A DNA stretch of 64,000 nucleotides from Azospira oryzae (GCF_004217225.1 NZ_SHKM01000003.1:310001-374000), one strand, 5' to 3'. Positions 26,054 through 34,890 are shown, counted from the stretch's first letter. Translations and numbers: made by a program. The notes: generated by a model from the letters alone, not told the origin.

Positions 26054-27418
26054 CTATTCCCGGGTTGCCGCCAGCACCCGCCACAGCAGGCCGCCCAGCA
26101 GCAGCGCCGCCAGCACCAGGCTGGCGGTGGATGCGGCCCAGTAGCCGGCCACGCCCATGGCCGGGCTGCCGTAGGCCAGCCACCAGCCGCCCCCCAGGCC
26201 GACGCCCCAGAAGCAGAGGGTATGGATCAGCATGGGCAGGAAGGTGATCTTGCAGCCCCGCAGGGAAAAGCCCGCCACCGTCTGGATCGCGTCGAACAGC
26301 TGGTAGGCCGCCAGATAACCCACCAGGCCGACAGCCACCGCGGCCACCCGGCCATCCCCCGTGGCGGCCCCCACCAGGGGCCCGGCGCCCCACCACAGCA
26401 AGCCCCCGAACAGCAGCGACAAGCCGGTGGCCAGGACCATGCCGGCACCGACCGCCTGCTCCATGCCGGCCTGATCCCGGGCCCCAGCCGCCCGCCCGAC
26501 CCGGGCCAGGGTGGCGATGGCCACCGCCAGGGGCAGCATGTAGAGCAGAGCCGCCAGGTTGGCGACGATGCGGTGGCCCGCCACCACGGTCGCCCCTTCC
26601 CGGGCGATGAAGAGGGCGATCAGGGTGAAGGCGCTGATTTCCACCAGGTTGGAAAAGCCCATGGGCAGCCCCAGGCGCAGCAGCTCCCGCAAGCGCGCCC
26701 ACTGGGGCCGGTGCCAGCGCCCCAGCAGGGCCAGGGGCGCCAGGGCGGCCGAGCGCCACAGGTAAGCGAAACCGCAGAGAAAACCGACCCCGACGATGAT
26801 CAGGGTGGACCAGCCGGTGCCCTCCACCCCCAGGGGCGGGCCGCCCCAGCGCCCCTGGATCAGGCACCAGGAGAGGGGCAGGTGCAGGGCGGTGGTCGCC
26901 AGGCTGATCAGCATGAAGGGCCGGGAATGGCCGAGGGCATTGGCGAAGGCGAACAGGGTGCGGTACAGCAGCACCAGGGGCAGGCCCCAGGCCAGCAGGT
27001 TGAGGTAGGCCCGGGTCTTGGCTTCCACCGCCGGCTCCATGGTGGCCATGGCCAGCAGCGGGTCGGGGAAGCGCATCAGCAGGCAGGCCGGCACGGCCAG
27101 CACCAGGGCCACCCAGAAGGCCTGCTGCAGGGCGGCGGCGATTTCCCCGTAGCGCCCGGCGCCGTGCAGGTGGGCCACCACCGGCGCCACCGCCTGCAGC
27201 ACGCCGGCGCAGGCCATGATGACGGCAATGTAGATGCCGCCGCCGATGGCCACCGCCGCCAGGTCGGCGGCGCCATAGTGGCCGAGCAGGGCCGTGTCGA
27301 TCAGCATCAGGCCCATGGAGGCCAGCTGGGCCACCAGGATCGGCCAGGCGTGCCGGGCAATGTGGCGGATTTCCTCCCCCAGGCGGGGAGCGGTGGAAGC
27401 AGGAACGGAAGCGGTCAT
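26054..27418 (-). CDS. MATE-family multidrug efflux transporter
   Basis: A 454-residue inner-membrane protein with twelve hydrophobic segments arranged as two similar halves, as in NorM/DinF proteins. The opening helix has HAWPILVAQLASMGLMLIDTALLG. The second half starts near GLPMGFSNLVEISAFTLI. The family exports cationic drugs or metabolites in exchange for sodium ions or protons. The ATG at 27418 precedes the first helix by about 20 residues. It is transcribed convergently to paaK copy 1 and divergently from paaK copy 2. This suggests, without proving, export of an aromatic acid or related compound. Confidence 0.9.
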   Translation of the reverse strand: MTASVPASTAPRLGEEIRHIARHAWPILVAQLASMGLMLIDTALLGHYGAADLAAVAIGGGIYIAVIMACAGVLQAVAPVVAHLHGAGRYGEIAAALQQAFWVALVLAVPACLLMRFPDPLLAMATMEPAVEAKTRAYLNLLAWGLPLVLLYRTLFAFANALGHSRPFMLISLATTALHLPLSWCLIQGRWGGPPLGVEGTGWSTLIIVGVGFLCGFAYLWRSAALAPLALLGRWHRPQWARLRELLRLGLPMGFSNLVEISAFTLIALFIAREGATVVAGHRIVANLAALLYMLPLAVAIATLARVGRAAGARDQAGMEQAVGAGMVLATGLSLLFGGLLWWGAGPLVGAATGDGRVAAVAVGLVGYLAAYQLFDAIQTVAGFSLRGCKITFLPMLIHTLCFWGVGLGGGWWLAYGSPAMGVAGYWAASTASLVLAALLLGGLLWRVLAATRE

Positions 27419-27540
27419 GGCGCCCGCAGTATATAAGGGAAGGCAGGCCGCCGACGGGGCGCCCCGCCTCCTTCGTGGCAAATGCATTGAGCGGGGGGGA
27501 AAAATCCCGGAAAATGCGTGACTTGCCCCAGCCGTTAGGG

Positions 27541-27569
27541 AGGAGGGGGCCATGACAAGGACTATATAA
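27541..27569 (+). promoter_or_regulatory. strong Shine-Dalgarno with a five-codon leader ORF before paaK copy 2
   Basis: AGGAGG at 27541-27546 is placed 5 bases before an ATG (27552) that opens only five codons (MTRTI) and stops at 27567-27569. The real paaK ATG follows two bases later in another frame. The layout permits termination-reinitiation coupling. Confidence 0.4.
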
Positions 27570-27571
27570 AA

Positions 27572-28876
27572 ATGACGGCAGCAAAGATCGGCCTCGACGC
27601 CATCGAAAATGCCAGCCGCGACGAAATCACCGCACTGCAGGTGGAACGTCTGCGCTGGACCCTGAAGCACGCCTACGACAACGTGCCCCACTACCGGGCC
27701 AAGTTCGACGCCCAGGGCGTGCATCCGGACGACTTCCACAGCCTGGACGACCTGCGCAAGTTCCCCTTCACCACCAAGCAGGACCTGCGGGACAACTACC
27801 CCTTCAAGATGTTCGCCACGCCCCGGGAAGAGGTGGTGCGGGTGCACGCCTCCAGCGGCACCACCGGCAAGCCCACCGTGGTCGGCTACACCCAGAAGGA
27901 CATCGACACCTGGGCCCACCTCATGGCCCGCTCCATCTACGCCGCCGGCGGCCGCCGCGGCGACATCATCCACGTCGCCTACGGCTACGGCCTGTTCACC
28001 GGCGGCCTGGGCGCCCACTACGGGGCCGAGGCCCTGGGCTGCACGGTCATCCCCATGTCCGGCGGGCAGACGGAAAAGCAGGTGCAGCTGATCGCCGACT
28101 TCGCGCCGCGCATCATCATGTGCACGCCCTCCTACATGCTCAACATCGCCGACGAGTTCAAGCGCCAGGGCATGGATCCCCGGGGCACCTCCCTGCGCAT
28201 CGGCATCCACGGCGCCGAGCCGTGGACCGACGGCATGCGCCAGGAAATCGAGAACCTGCTGGGTATCGACGCGGTGGACATCTACGGTCTTTCCGAAGTC
28301 ATGGGCCCCGGCGTCGCCAACGAGTGCATCGAGTCCAAGGACGGCCCGGTGATCTGGGAAGACCACTTCTACCCGGAAATCATCGACCCCAACACCGGCG
28401 AAGTCCTGCCCGAGGGCAGCCAGGGCGAGCTGGTATTCACCTCCCTCTCCAAGGAGGCCCTGCCGGTGGTGCGCTACCGCACCCGGGACCTGACCCGCCT
28501 GCTGACGCCCACCTCCCGCAGTTTCCGCCGCATCGGCAAGATCACCGGCCGCTCCGATGACATGCTGATTATTCGTGGCGTTAATGTGTTCCCCAGCCAG
28601 ATCGAGGAATTGATCCTCAAACAGGCCAAGCTGTCCGGCCATTACCTGCTGGAAGTGGCGCGGGACGGCCATCTGGACAGCATCACCGTGAACGTGGAAA
28701 TGAAGCCGGAGTTCGGCATCGCCACCGCCGCCGAGAAGGAATACGTGGCCCACGAGCTGCAGCACCACATCAAGTCCTACATCGGCATTTCCACCCAGGT
28801 GCGCATCGTCGAGGTCGGCGGCATCGAACGTTCCGTCGGCAAGGCCAAGCGGGTCATCGACAAACGCCCCCGCTGA
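27572..28876 (+). CDS. paaK: phenylacetate-CoA ligase paralogue 2
   Basis: A second AMP-forming aryl-CoA ligase, 434 residues, aligning with paralogue 1 almost without gaps. The SSGTTGKP phosphate loop, GLSEVMGPGV, YRTRDLT, RIGKITGRSDDMLIIRGVN and the C-terminal AKRVIDKRPR are all conserved. The two genes differ mostly at the N-terminus and in surface residues. One DNA run over the phosphate loop is identical for about 57 bases. ATG lies two bases after a five-codon leader ORF that takes the strong Shine-Dalgarno. Substrate probably phenylacetate or a close analogue; which copy serves which acid cannot be told. Confidence 0.92.
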   Translation: MTAAKIGLDAIENASRDEITALQVERLRWTLKHAYDNVPHYRAKFDAQGVHPDDFHSLDDLRKFPFTTKQDLRDNYPFKMFATPREEVVRVHASSGTTGKPTVVGYTQKDIDTWAHLMARSIYAAGGRRGDIIHVAYGYGLFTGGLGAHYGAEALGCTVIPMSGGQTEKQVQLIADFAPRIIMCTPSYMLNIADEFKRQGMDPRGTSLRIGIHGAEPWTDGMRQEIENLLGIDAVDIYGLSEVMGPGVANECIESKDGPVIWEDHFYPEIIDPNTGEVLPEGSQGELVFTSLSKEALPVVRYRTRDLTRLLTPTSRSFRRIGKITGRSDDMLIIRGVNVFPSQIEELILKQAKLSGHYLLEVARDGHLDSITVNVEMKPEFGIATAAEKEYVAHELQHHIKSYIGISTQVRIVEVGGIERSVGKAKRVIDKRPR

Positions 28877-28902
28877 GCCCCGCCCGGCGCCCCCCGGATC
28901 GC

Positions 28903-28933
28903 CCGCCAGGGCGCATCCGCAAGCCCTGGGCGG
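28903..28933 (+). terminator. weak hairpin after paaK copy 2
   Basis: CCGCCAGGGC pairs with GCCCTGGGCGG with one bulged base. No T-run follows, so it may only stabilise the 3' end. Confidence 0.3.
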
Positions 28934-28949
28934 CAGATGGGCCTTGTCT

Positions 28950-28963
28950 CTGATATAAATCAG
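28950..28963. promoter_or_regulatory. FNR/DNR-like palindrome upstream of the chemotaxis operon
   Basis: CTGATATAAATCAG has perfect symmetrical half-sites and contains the TGAT-N4-ATCA core read by FNR-type recognition helices; the outer T/A of the consensus is C/G. It ends 6 bases before the putative -35 box. Confidence 0.4.
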
Positions 28964-28969
28964 AAATAA

Positions 28970-28999
28970 TTGACCGCTGCCGCCCCTATCCCCCATTAT
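28970..28999 (+). promoter_or_regulatory. candidate sigma-70 promoter of the chemotaxis operon
   Basis: TTGACC (28970-28975) and CATTAT (28994-28999) are separated by 18 bases. Transcription would start near 29006, about 28 bases before the cheY ATG. Confidence 0.45.
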
Positions 29000-29033
29000 T
29001 CGAAGCTAAAAACGCCTTGAGGGAAGCTGCTCC

Positions 29034-29399
29034 ATGAAAACCATTTTCCTTGTCGACGATTCGGCAACCATTCTGCTATCCATCTCCAACATCCTCGCCA
29101 AGGCAGGCTATGCTGTTGAAAAGGCTGGAAATGCGGAAGAGGGAATGAAGAAGTTCCAGGCCGGGGTGAAGGTGGACCTGCTCATCACCGACCTCAACAT
29201 GCCCGGCATGAACGGCATCCAGTTCATCCGCGAAGTGCGCAAGCTGCCCAATTACAAGTTCATGCCCATCCTGTTCCTGACCACCGAGTCGCAGCAGGAA
29301 AAGCGGGCTGAAGCCAAGGCGGCAGGGGCCTCCGGCTGGATCGTCAAGCCGGCCACCGCCGACCAGCTCCTCAACACCATCAAACTGGTACTGCGCTAA
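29034..29399 (+). CDS. cheY: CheY-like chemotaxis response regulator
   Basis: A single receiver domain, 121 residues. The acidic pocket Asp8-Asp9, phosphoacceptor Asp53 in [13 protein letters not shown], Thr83/Thr84 and Lys105 in IVKPATA are all in place. It has no output domain, so it should carry the phosphoryl signal from CheA to a motor or another target. It opens the operon and stands 4 bases before a receptor gene. It resembles the short CheY paralogues found at the head of alternative chemotaxis clusters more than the flagellar CheY. The target (flagellum, pili or other) is not evident. Confidence 0.92.
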   Translation: MKTIFLVDDSATILLSISNILAKAGYAVEKAGNAEEGMKKFQAGVKVDLLITDLNMPGMNGIQFIREVRKLPNYKFMPILFLTTESQQEKRAEAKAAGASGWIVKPATADQLLNTIKLVLR

Positions 29400-29403
29400 G
29401 CCC

Positions 29404-30675
29404 ATGGACTTCGGACTGTTGCTACGGCGGGCCTCCCTGGTATTCGCCATCGTCGCCATCGGAGCAGGCCTCATGGTCTACTTCCTGCACGACTGGTTCC
29501 ATAGCGACTTCCTGAACTCCTTCGACGTTGCCCAGCCCCTGGGCGACGCCATCGGCACGGTGATCATCGTCGTCGTCGCCTACCTGGCCCAACGCCTGGT
29601 TTCCATCGCCTTCTACCGGGACATGATGTTCGGCCTGGCGCGCAACCAGGAGGTCTTCGCCAGCACCAACACCAACTACCAGGCCGTGGCCGAAGAGGTG
29701 GCGGAAGAACTGGCGGCCGTGCCGGCCTTCAACGAGGTGCTGCAGGGCCAGCTGCACAGCGTCATCCAGGCCACCGAAGAGGCGGCCTACCAGATCACGG
29801 AGCGACTGCAGGCGGTGGACGGGGTGGTGACCCACCTCAACGAGTTCGTCAGCACCAGTTCCACCGAGTCGAGCCAGATGGTCAACGAGTCGGAAAGCCG
29901 CATCGCCGACAACCAGAAGCTCATCGTCGAGATGGGCCTCTACATCGAAAACCGCATCCAGGAAGCCCAGGCCGACCAGGAACGGGTGGCCCAGGTGGTG
30001 GCCGAGGCCCGCTCCCTGGAATCCCTGACCAAGCTGATCAAGGGCATCGCCAGCCAGACCAACCTGCTGGCCCTCAACGCCGCCATCGAGGCGGCCCGGG
30101 CCGGAGAGGCGGGCCGCGGCTTTGCCGTGGTGGCCGACGAGGTGCGCAAGCTCTCCAGCGAAACCGAGGCGGCGGTGACCCAGATCAACCAGGGCATCGT
30201 CGGCGTCGCCAGCACCATCGAACAGCAATTCCAGGACAAGCTCTCCCACTCCAACCTGGACCGGGAGCGGGCCGCCCTGCAGCAGTTCGCCACCCAGCTC
30301 ACCACCCTGGGCCATAGCTACGAGCAGGTCATGCAGCACCAGAGCACGGTGATCGCCACCGTCCAGAGCAGCAGCCAGGAACTGGCGGCCATGTTCATGG
30401 ATGCGGTGGCCAGCGTGCAGTTCCAGGACGTCACCCGGCAGCAGATCGAAACCACCATCGAAGCCCTGTCCCGACTGCAGCAGCACGCCGCCACCCTGTC
30501 CGAACGCCTGCGCCAGGCAGAAAACCCCAATTTCCAGTACCAGCCTTTGTCCGAGCACCTGGACCAGCTGTACAGCCGCTATGTGATGAAACAGCAACGC
30601 ACCACCCACAAGCAGGCCCTGCACCAGTCCGCCCCCGGCGGCGAGCCGGACCTGCCCCAGGTGGAGCTCTTCTAA
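29404..30675 (+). CDS. short methyl-accepting chemotaxis protein with CheZ-like motif
   Basis: A 423-residue receptor with two N-terminal membrane helices (about 9-28 and 48-66), almost no periplasmic loop and no HAMP domain. The signalling tip at about 215-260 contains the canonical [21 protein letters not shown] hairpin. The tip is followed by [14 protein letters not shown]. The returning helix is atypical and contains FQDVTRQ at residues 340-346, which looks like the FQDLTGQ active-site stretch of CheZ with its Asp and Gln at the same spacing. It carries no C-terminal CheR-docking pentapeptide. It may report on membrane or cytoplasmic state. It is coupled to cheY (4-base gap) and STAS (9-base gap). 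Confidence 0.88.
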   Translation: MDFGLLLRRASLVFAIVAIGAGLMVYFLHDWFHSDFLNSFDVAQPLGDAIGTVIIVVVAYLAQRLVSIAFYRDMMFGLARNQEVFASTNTNYQAVAEEVAEELAAVPAFNEVLQGQLHSVIQATEEAAYQITERLQAVDGVVTHLNEFVSTSSTESSQMVNESESRIADNQKLIVEMGLYIENRIQEAQADQERVAQVVAEARSLESLTKLIKGIASQTNLLALNAAIEAARAGEAGRGFAVVADEVRKLSSETEAAVTQINQGIVGVASTIEQQFQDKLSHSNLDRERAALQQFATQLTTLGHSYEQVMQHQSTVIATVQSSSQELAAMFMDAVASVQFQDVTRQQIETTIEALSRLQQHAATLSERLRQAENPNFQYQPLSEHLDQLYSRYVMKQQRTTHKQALHQSAPGGEPDLPQVELF

Positions 30676-30684
30676 GGGGGACTC

Positions 30685-30993
30685 GTGAGCACCGGCACCC
30701 ATCGCGTCACCATCCTGGATGACCTGACCATCTACAACGCCCTGACCCAGAAGGCCGCCTTCATGGAAGCCCTGGGCCAGTGCCGCGACCTGGAAATCGA
30801 CCTGTCCCACGTCGGCGAGGTCGATACCGCAGGCTTCCAGCTGCTCCTGCTGACCAAGCGGGAAGCCGCGCTGCAGAACAAGACCGCCCGCATCGTCGCC
30901 CACAGCCCCGCCGTGCGGGAATTGCTGGACTTCTTCAACATGGCCGCCTTCTTCGGCGACCCCCTGGTCATCCCGGCCCGGGAACAGGGCTGA
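30685..30993 (+). CDS. STAS-domain protein (anti-sigma-antagonist-like)
   Basis: A 102-residue single STAS domain. The helix start EVDTAGFQLLLL matches the SpoIIAA phosphorylation loop, with Thr48 in the usual Ser/Thr position. The GTG start has AAGGGGG upstream. No cognate kinase or phosphatase of the SpoIIAB/SpoIIE type lies nearby, but a separate Ser/Thr kinase is in the window. STAS proteins recur between receptor and cheA genes in alternative chemotaxis clusters. Its role there is unknown; a switchable partner of the receptor-CheA complex is a guess. Confidence 0.8.
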   Translation: MSTGTHRVTILDDLTIYNALTQKAAFMEALGQCRDLEIDLSHVGEVDTAGFQLLLLTKREAALQNKTARIVAHSPAVRELLDFFNMAAFFGDPLVIPAREQG

Positions 30994-31002
30994 GGAGGAA
31001 TC

Positions 31003-33237
31003 ATGGACGAACTGACCACCGTATTCGTCACCGAGAGCCGGGAACAGCTGGCCGCCATGGAGGAGGCCCTGCTGCAGCTGGAGGCCAATCCGGAAGACAG
31101 CGACCTGATCAACGCCGTGTTCCGCCCGGCCCACACCATCAAGGGCGGCGCCGGCGTCATCGAGTGCAACTTCATCGTCGCGTTCACCCACGTGGCGGAA
31201 AACGCCCTGGACAAGCTGCGCAACGGCGATATCAAGGTCAGCAGCGACCTGGTGGCCGTGCTCCTGGGCTGCTGCGACCACATCGGCAACCTGCTCTCCG
31301 TGCTGGAGGCCGGCGCCGCCGAACCCGACGAGGACCTGCGGGCCGAGGGCGACTCCCTGCTCTCCCGCCTGCAGCGCGACTGGCTCGACGCCAAGGAAGA
31401 GGCCCCGGCGGCCAGCGTGCAGCCCAACCGCCCCCCGGTGGAGAAGGTGGACGACGTCCAGGCTTCCGGCGGCGGCCTGGTGGAAACGGATTTCTGGCAC
31501 ATCTCCCTGCGCTTCGGCGCCGGCGTCCTGCGCAACGGCATGGACCCCATTTCCTTCCTGCGCTACCTCTCCACCCTGGGCCAGATCGTGCACATCGAGA
31601 CCATTCCCGATGCCATGCCCAGCGCCGAGGAGATGGACCCGGAAGCCTGCTACCTGGGCTTCGAGATCAAGTTCAAGAGCGACGCCGACAAGGCCGCCAT
31701 CGAGGCCGTCTTCGACTTCGTGCGCGACGAATGCACCCTGCACATCCTGCCGCCCAACAGCAAGCTGGCGGACTACATCGCCCTGCTGCAGGCCCTGCCG
31801 GAAAACACCATGCGCCTGGGCGAGATCCTGGTGAAGATCGGCGCCCTGACCCAGGCCGAGTTGGACGACGGCCTCAAGCAGCAGCATGCGGTGCCGCCGG
31901 AGGAAGGCGGCGAGGAGGCCTCGCCGCCCCCGCCCCTGGGTGAAATCCTCATCGAACAGAAGGTGGTGCAGCCCGAGCTGGTGGAAGCCGCCGTCATCAA
32001 GCAGAAACAGGTATCGGAGAAGAAGGCCGCCGAAGCGCGCCTGATCCGCATCCAGGCCGACAAGCTGGACCGCCTCATCGACCTGGTGGGCGAACTGGTG
32101 ATTGCAGGGGCCAGCACCAACCTGCTGGCCAGCCGCGCCGGCCTGTCCGACCTCAACGAAGCCACCTCCCTGCTCAACCGGCTGGTGGAACAGATTCGCG
32201 ATTCCGCCCTGCAGCTGCGCATGGTGCAGATCGGCGAAACCTTCAACCGCTTCCAGCGGGTGGTGCGGGACGTTTCCAAGGAACTGGGCAAGGACATCGA
32301 GCTGACCATTGCCGGCGGCGAGACCGAACTGGACAAGTCGGTGGTCGAGAAAATCGGCGACCCCCTGATGCACCTGGTGCGCAACGCCATGGACCACGGC
32401 ATCGAGTCCGCCGAGGTACGCCAGGCCAAGGGCAAGTCGCCCCGGGGCCGGCTCTCCCTCAACGCCTACCACGACTCCGGCAGCATCGTCATCGACGTGG
32501 CCGACGACGGCGGCGGCCTCAACCGGGACAAGATTCTCAAGAAGGCCGTGGAAAAGGGCCTGGTCCAGGCCGGCGTCCATCTTTCCGACCAGGAAATCGC
32601 CAACCTCATTTTCGAACCCGGCTTCTCCACGGTGGACAAGGTCTCCAACCTCTCCGGCCGCGGCGTCGGCATGGACGTGGTCAAGCGCAACATCCAGGGC
32701 CTGCGGGGCCGGGTCGAGGTGCATTCCGAGGAAGGCCATGGCACCCGCTTCTCCATCCGCCTGCCCCTGACCCTGGCCATCATCGACGGCTTCCTGGTGG
32801 GGGCCGACCGGGCCTCCTACGTCATCCCCCTGGACATGGTGGTGGAATGCCTGGAACTCCAGGCCCACGCCACCAGCAGCGGCGAGCGCAACTATCTCAA
32901 CCTGCGGGGCGAGGTGCTGCCCTTCATCCGCCTGCGGGATCTCTTCGAAATTCCCGGCGAGCCGCCCAAGCGCGAGAACGTGGTGGTGGTCAAGGCAGCC
33001 GGCCAGAAGGCGGGGATCGTGGTCGATACCCTGCTGGGCGAATTCCAGACCGTCATCAAGCCACTCGGCCAACTGTTCCGCCACCTGCGCGGCATCGGCG
33101 GCTCCACCATCCTGGGCAGCGGCGACGTGGCCCTGATCCTGGACGTCCAGGCCCTGGCCCAGATCGCCATCGGCAGGGAAGAGCGCAGCCTGGCCGCCCC
33201 GTCGTCCGTCAATACACCCCGCATCAGCCAAGTTTAA
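31003..33237 (+). CDS. cheA: chemotaxis histidine kinase CheA with MshEN-like linker
   Basis: A 744-residue CheA. The HPt domain has the phosphorylated histidine His44 in AHTIKGG. A P2-like region follows at about 160-260. The linker at residues 271-334 holds two 24-residue repeats opening RLGEILVKIG and PLGEILIEQK, resembling the c-di-GMP-binding MshEN motif. The dimerisation helices then start at about 345. The ATPase has HLVRNAMDHGIES, VADDGGGL and GRGVGMDVVKRN. A C-terminal CheW-like domain completes it. ATG follows GAGGAG. It phosphorylates CheY and CheB under receptor control. The linker repeats are not part of standard CheA and are described under findings. Confidence 0.95.
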   Translation: MDELTTVFVTESREQLAAMEEALLQLEANPEDSDLINAVFRPAHTIKGGAGVIECNFIVAFTHVAENALDKLRNGDIKVSSDLVAVLLGCCDHIGNLLSVLEAGAAEPDEDLRAEGDSLLSRLQRDWLDAKEEAPAASVQPNRPPVEKVDDVQASGGGLVETDFWHISLRFGAGVLRNGMDPISFLRYLSTLGQIVHIETIPDAMPSAEEMDPEACYLGFEIKFKSDADKAAIEAVFDFVRDECTLHILPPNSKLADYIALLQALPENTMRLGEILVKIGALTQAELDDGLKQQHAVPPEEGGEEASPPPPLGEILIEQKVVQPELVEAAVIKQKQVSEKKAAEARLIRIQADKLDRLIDLVGELVIAGASTNLLASRAGLSDLNEATSLLNRLVEQIRDSALQLRMVQIGETFNRFQRVVRDVSKELGKDIELTIAGGETELDKSVVEKIGDPLMHLVRNAMDHGIESAEVRQAKGKSPRGRLSLNAYHDSGSIVIDVADDGGGLNRDKILKKAVEKGLVQAGVHLSDQEIANLIFEPGFSTVDKVSNLSGRGVGMDVVKRNIQGLRGRVEVHSEEGHGTRFSIRLPLTLAIIDGFLVGADRASYVIPLDMVVECLELQAHATSSGERNYLNLRGEVLPFIRLRDLFEIPGEPPKRENVVVVKAAGQKAGIVVDTLLGEFQTVIKPLGQLFRHLRGIGGSTILGSGDVALILDVQALAQIAIGREERSLAAPSSVNTPRISQV

Positions 33238-33255
33238 TAATTTCAGGAGAATCAG

Positions 33256-34878
33256 ATGATCGCCAACTTGCGTATCGGCACCCGTCTCGGTATTGCCTTT
33301 GCCATCCTCGTCCTGCTCCTCACCGGGGTGGCCGTGCTCTCCGTCACCAAGGCCAACGCCATCAACGACGAGCTCAACGTCATCGTCAAGGACCGCTTCC
33401 CCAAGGTGGTCAAGGCCAACGTGATCATCGACATCCTCAATGCCAACGCCCGCGTGGTGCGCAACATGCTGTTGCTGACCAAGGCCGATGACATCAAGCG
33501 CGAGGCCGACCGCCTGCCCGACATGAGCAAGCGCATGAGCGAAGAGCTCGACGCCATCTCCAAGATGCCCATGAATGACGAGGAAAAGGCCGTCCTGGCA
33601 GAAATCAACGCCGCCCGCGGCCCCTACCGGGACCACCTGGTCAAGGTCATCAAGCTGGCCAATGACGGCGCCCGGGAAGAAGGCACCGCCCTCCTGCTGG
33701 GCGACATGCGCAAGTCCTTCAACGACTACATCAAGACCCTGGAAAAGCTAATCGAGCTGGAAACTAAGTCCATGGAGGCTACCGGCAAGTCCGCCGACGA
33801 ACTGGTGGTGGCCACTCGCAACCAGATCATCACCGTGGGCATCATTGCCGGCCTGCTGGCCATCGTCCTCGGCGTCTTCATCACCCGCAGCATCACCACC
33901 CCGCTAAACCAGGCCGTGGGCGTCGCCAACAAGCTCTCCGAAGGCGACCTGACCGTGCGCATCGACGCCTCCAGCAAGGATGAAACCGGCCAGCTGCTCG
34001 CCGCCATGCAGGCCATGGTGGCCAAGCTGGCCCAGATCATCGGCGAAGTGCGGGGCGCTGCCGACAACCTCTCCTCCGCTTCCGAGCAGGTGTCCGCCAC
34101 GGCCCAGTCCCTCTCCCAGTCCTCCAGCGAGCAGGCCGCTTCCGTGGAAGAAATCACCTCCACCCTGGAAGAATCCACCGCCTCCATCAACCAGAACACC
34201 GAGAACGCCAAGGTCACCGACAACATGGCCGCCAAGGCCGCCAATGAAGCCAACGAAGGCGGCACGGCGGTGAAGGACACGGTGGTGGCCATGAAGCAGA
34301 TCGCCGGCAAGATCGGCATCATCGACGACATCGCCTACCAGACCAACCTGCTGGCCCTCAACGCCGCCATCGAGGCCGCCCGGGCCGGCGAGCACGGCAA
34401 GGGCTTCGCCGTGGTGGCCGCGGAAGTGCGCAAGCTGGCCGAACGCTCCCAGGTGGCGGCCCAGGAGATCGGCGAACTGGCCGACTCCTCCGTCAAGCTG
34501 GCGGAAAAGGCCGGCGGCCTGCTGGACAACATGGTGCCCACCATCCGCAAGACCTCCGACCTGGTGCAGGAAATCGCCTCCGCCTCCGCCGAACAGTCCG
34601 GCGGCATCGCCCAGATCAACCAGGCCATGAACCAGCTGAACCAGGCCACCCAGCAGAACGCCTCCGCCTCCGAAGAGCTGGCGGCGACCGCCGAGGAAAT
34701 GGGCGGCCAGGCCGAACAGCTGCAGGGCCTGATGCAGTTCTTCCGGGTCGAGGAAGGCCGCACCGCGGTGGCCTACAGCGCCCGTCCGGCCCAGACCGCC
34801 CGCAGCGCGGTGAAGAGCCAGCCGGTCCGCCCCGTGGCCACGGCCGCCCCTGACGAACACGATTTCGAGCGCTTCTGA
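33256..34878 (+). CDS. methyl-accepting chemotaxis protein with four-helix-bundle sensor
   Basis: A 540-residue transmembrane receptor. The first membrane helix is at about 9-31, a periplasmic four-helix-bundle sensor spans about 32-188, and the second helix is at about 190-212. HAMP follows with [20 protein letters not shown], then the methylation helices and signalling tip [21 protein letters not shown] Pro/Ala-rich flexible tail ends HDFERF, whose last five residues fit the loose x-aromatic-x-x-aromatic pattern of CheR/CheB docking tails. AGGAGA precedes ATG. It lies between cheA and cheW and is probably the dedicated receptor of this system. The ligand is unknown. Confidence 0.92.
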   Translation: MIANLRIGTRLGIAFAILVLLLTGVAVLSVTKANAINDELNVIVKDRFPKVVKANVIIDILNANARVVRNMLLLTKADDIKREADRLPDMSKRMSEELDAISKMPMNDEEKAVLAEINAARGPYRDHLVKVIKLANDGAREEGTALLLGDMRKSFNDYIKTLEKLIELETKSMEATGKSADELVVATRNQIITVGIIAGLLAIVLGVFITRSITTPLNQAVGVANKLSEGDLTVRIDASSKDETGQLLAAMQAMVAKLAQIIGEVRGAADNLSSASEQVSATAQSLSQSSSEQAASVEEITSTLEESTASINQNTENAKVTDNMAAKAANEANEGGTAVKDTVVAMKQIAGKIGIIDDIAYQTNLLALNAAIEAARAGEHGKGFAVVAAEVRKLAERSQVAAQEIGELADSSVKLAEKAGGLLDNMVPTIRKTSDLVQEIASASAEQSGGIAQINQAMNQLNQATQQNASASEELAATAEEMGGQAEQLQGLMQFFRVEEGRTAVAYSARPAQTARSAVKSQPVRPVATAAPDEHDFERF

Positions 34879-34890
34879 GGAGGCATAGCC

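Noticed and set aside
27493-27512. A TGGCAA...TTGA sequence before paaK copy 2 that resembles a sigma-54 site.
   Set aside because: The -12 GC is missing, so it does not meet the minimal sigma-54 pattern.
29422-33636. A 1404-codon open frame antisense to the first part of the chemotaxis operon.
   Set aside because: It is a GC-driven mirror of CheY, receptor, STAS and CheA codons. It is low in complexity, shows no domain, and crosses five well-supported genes.
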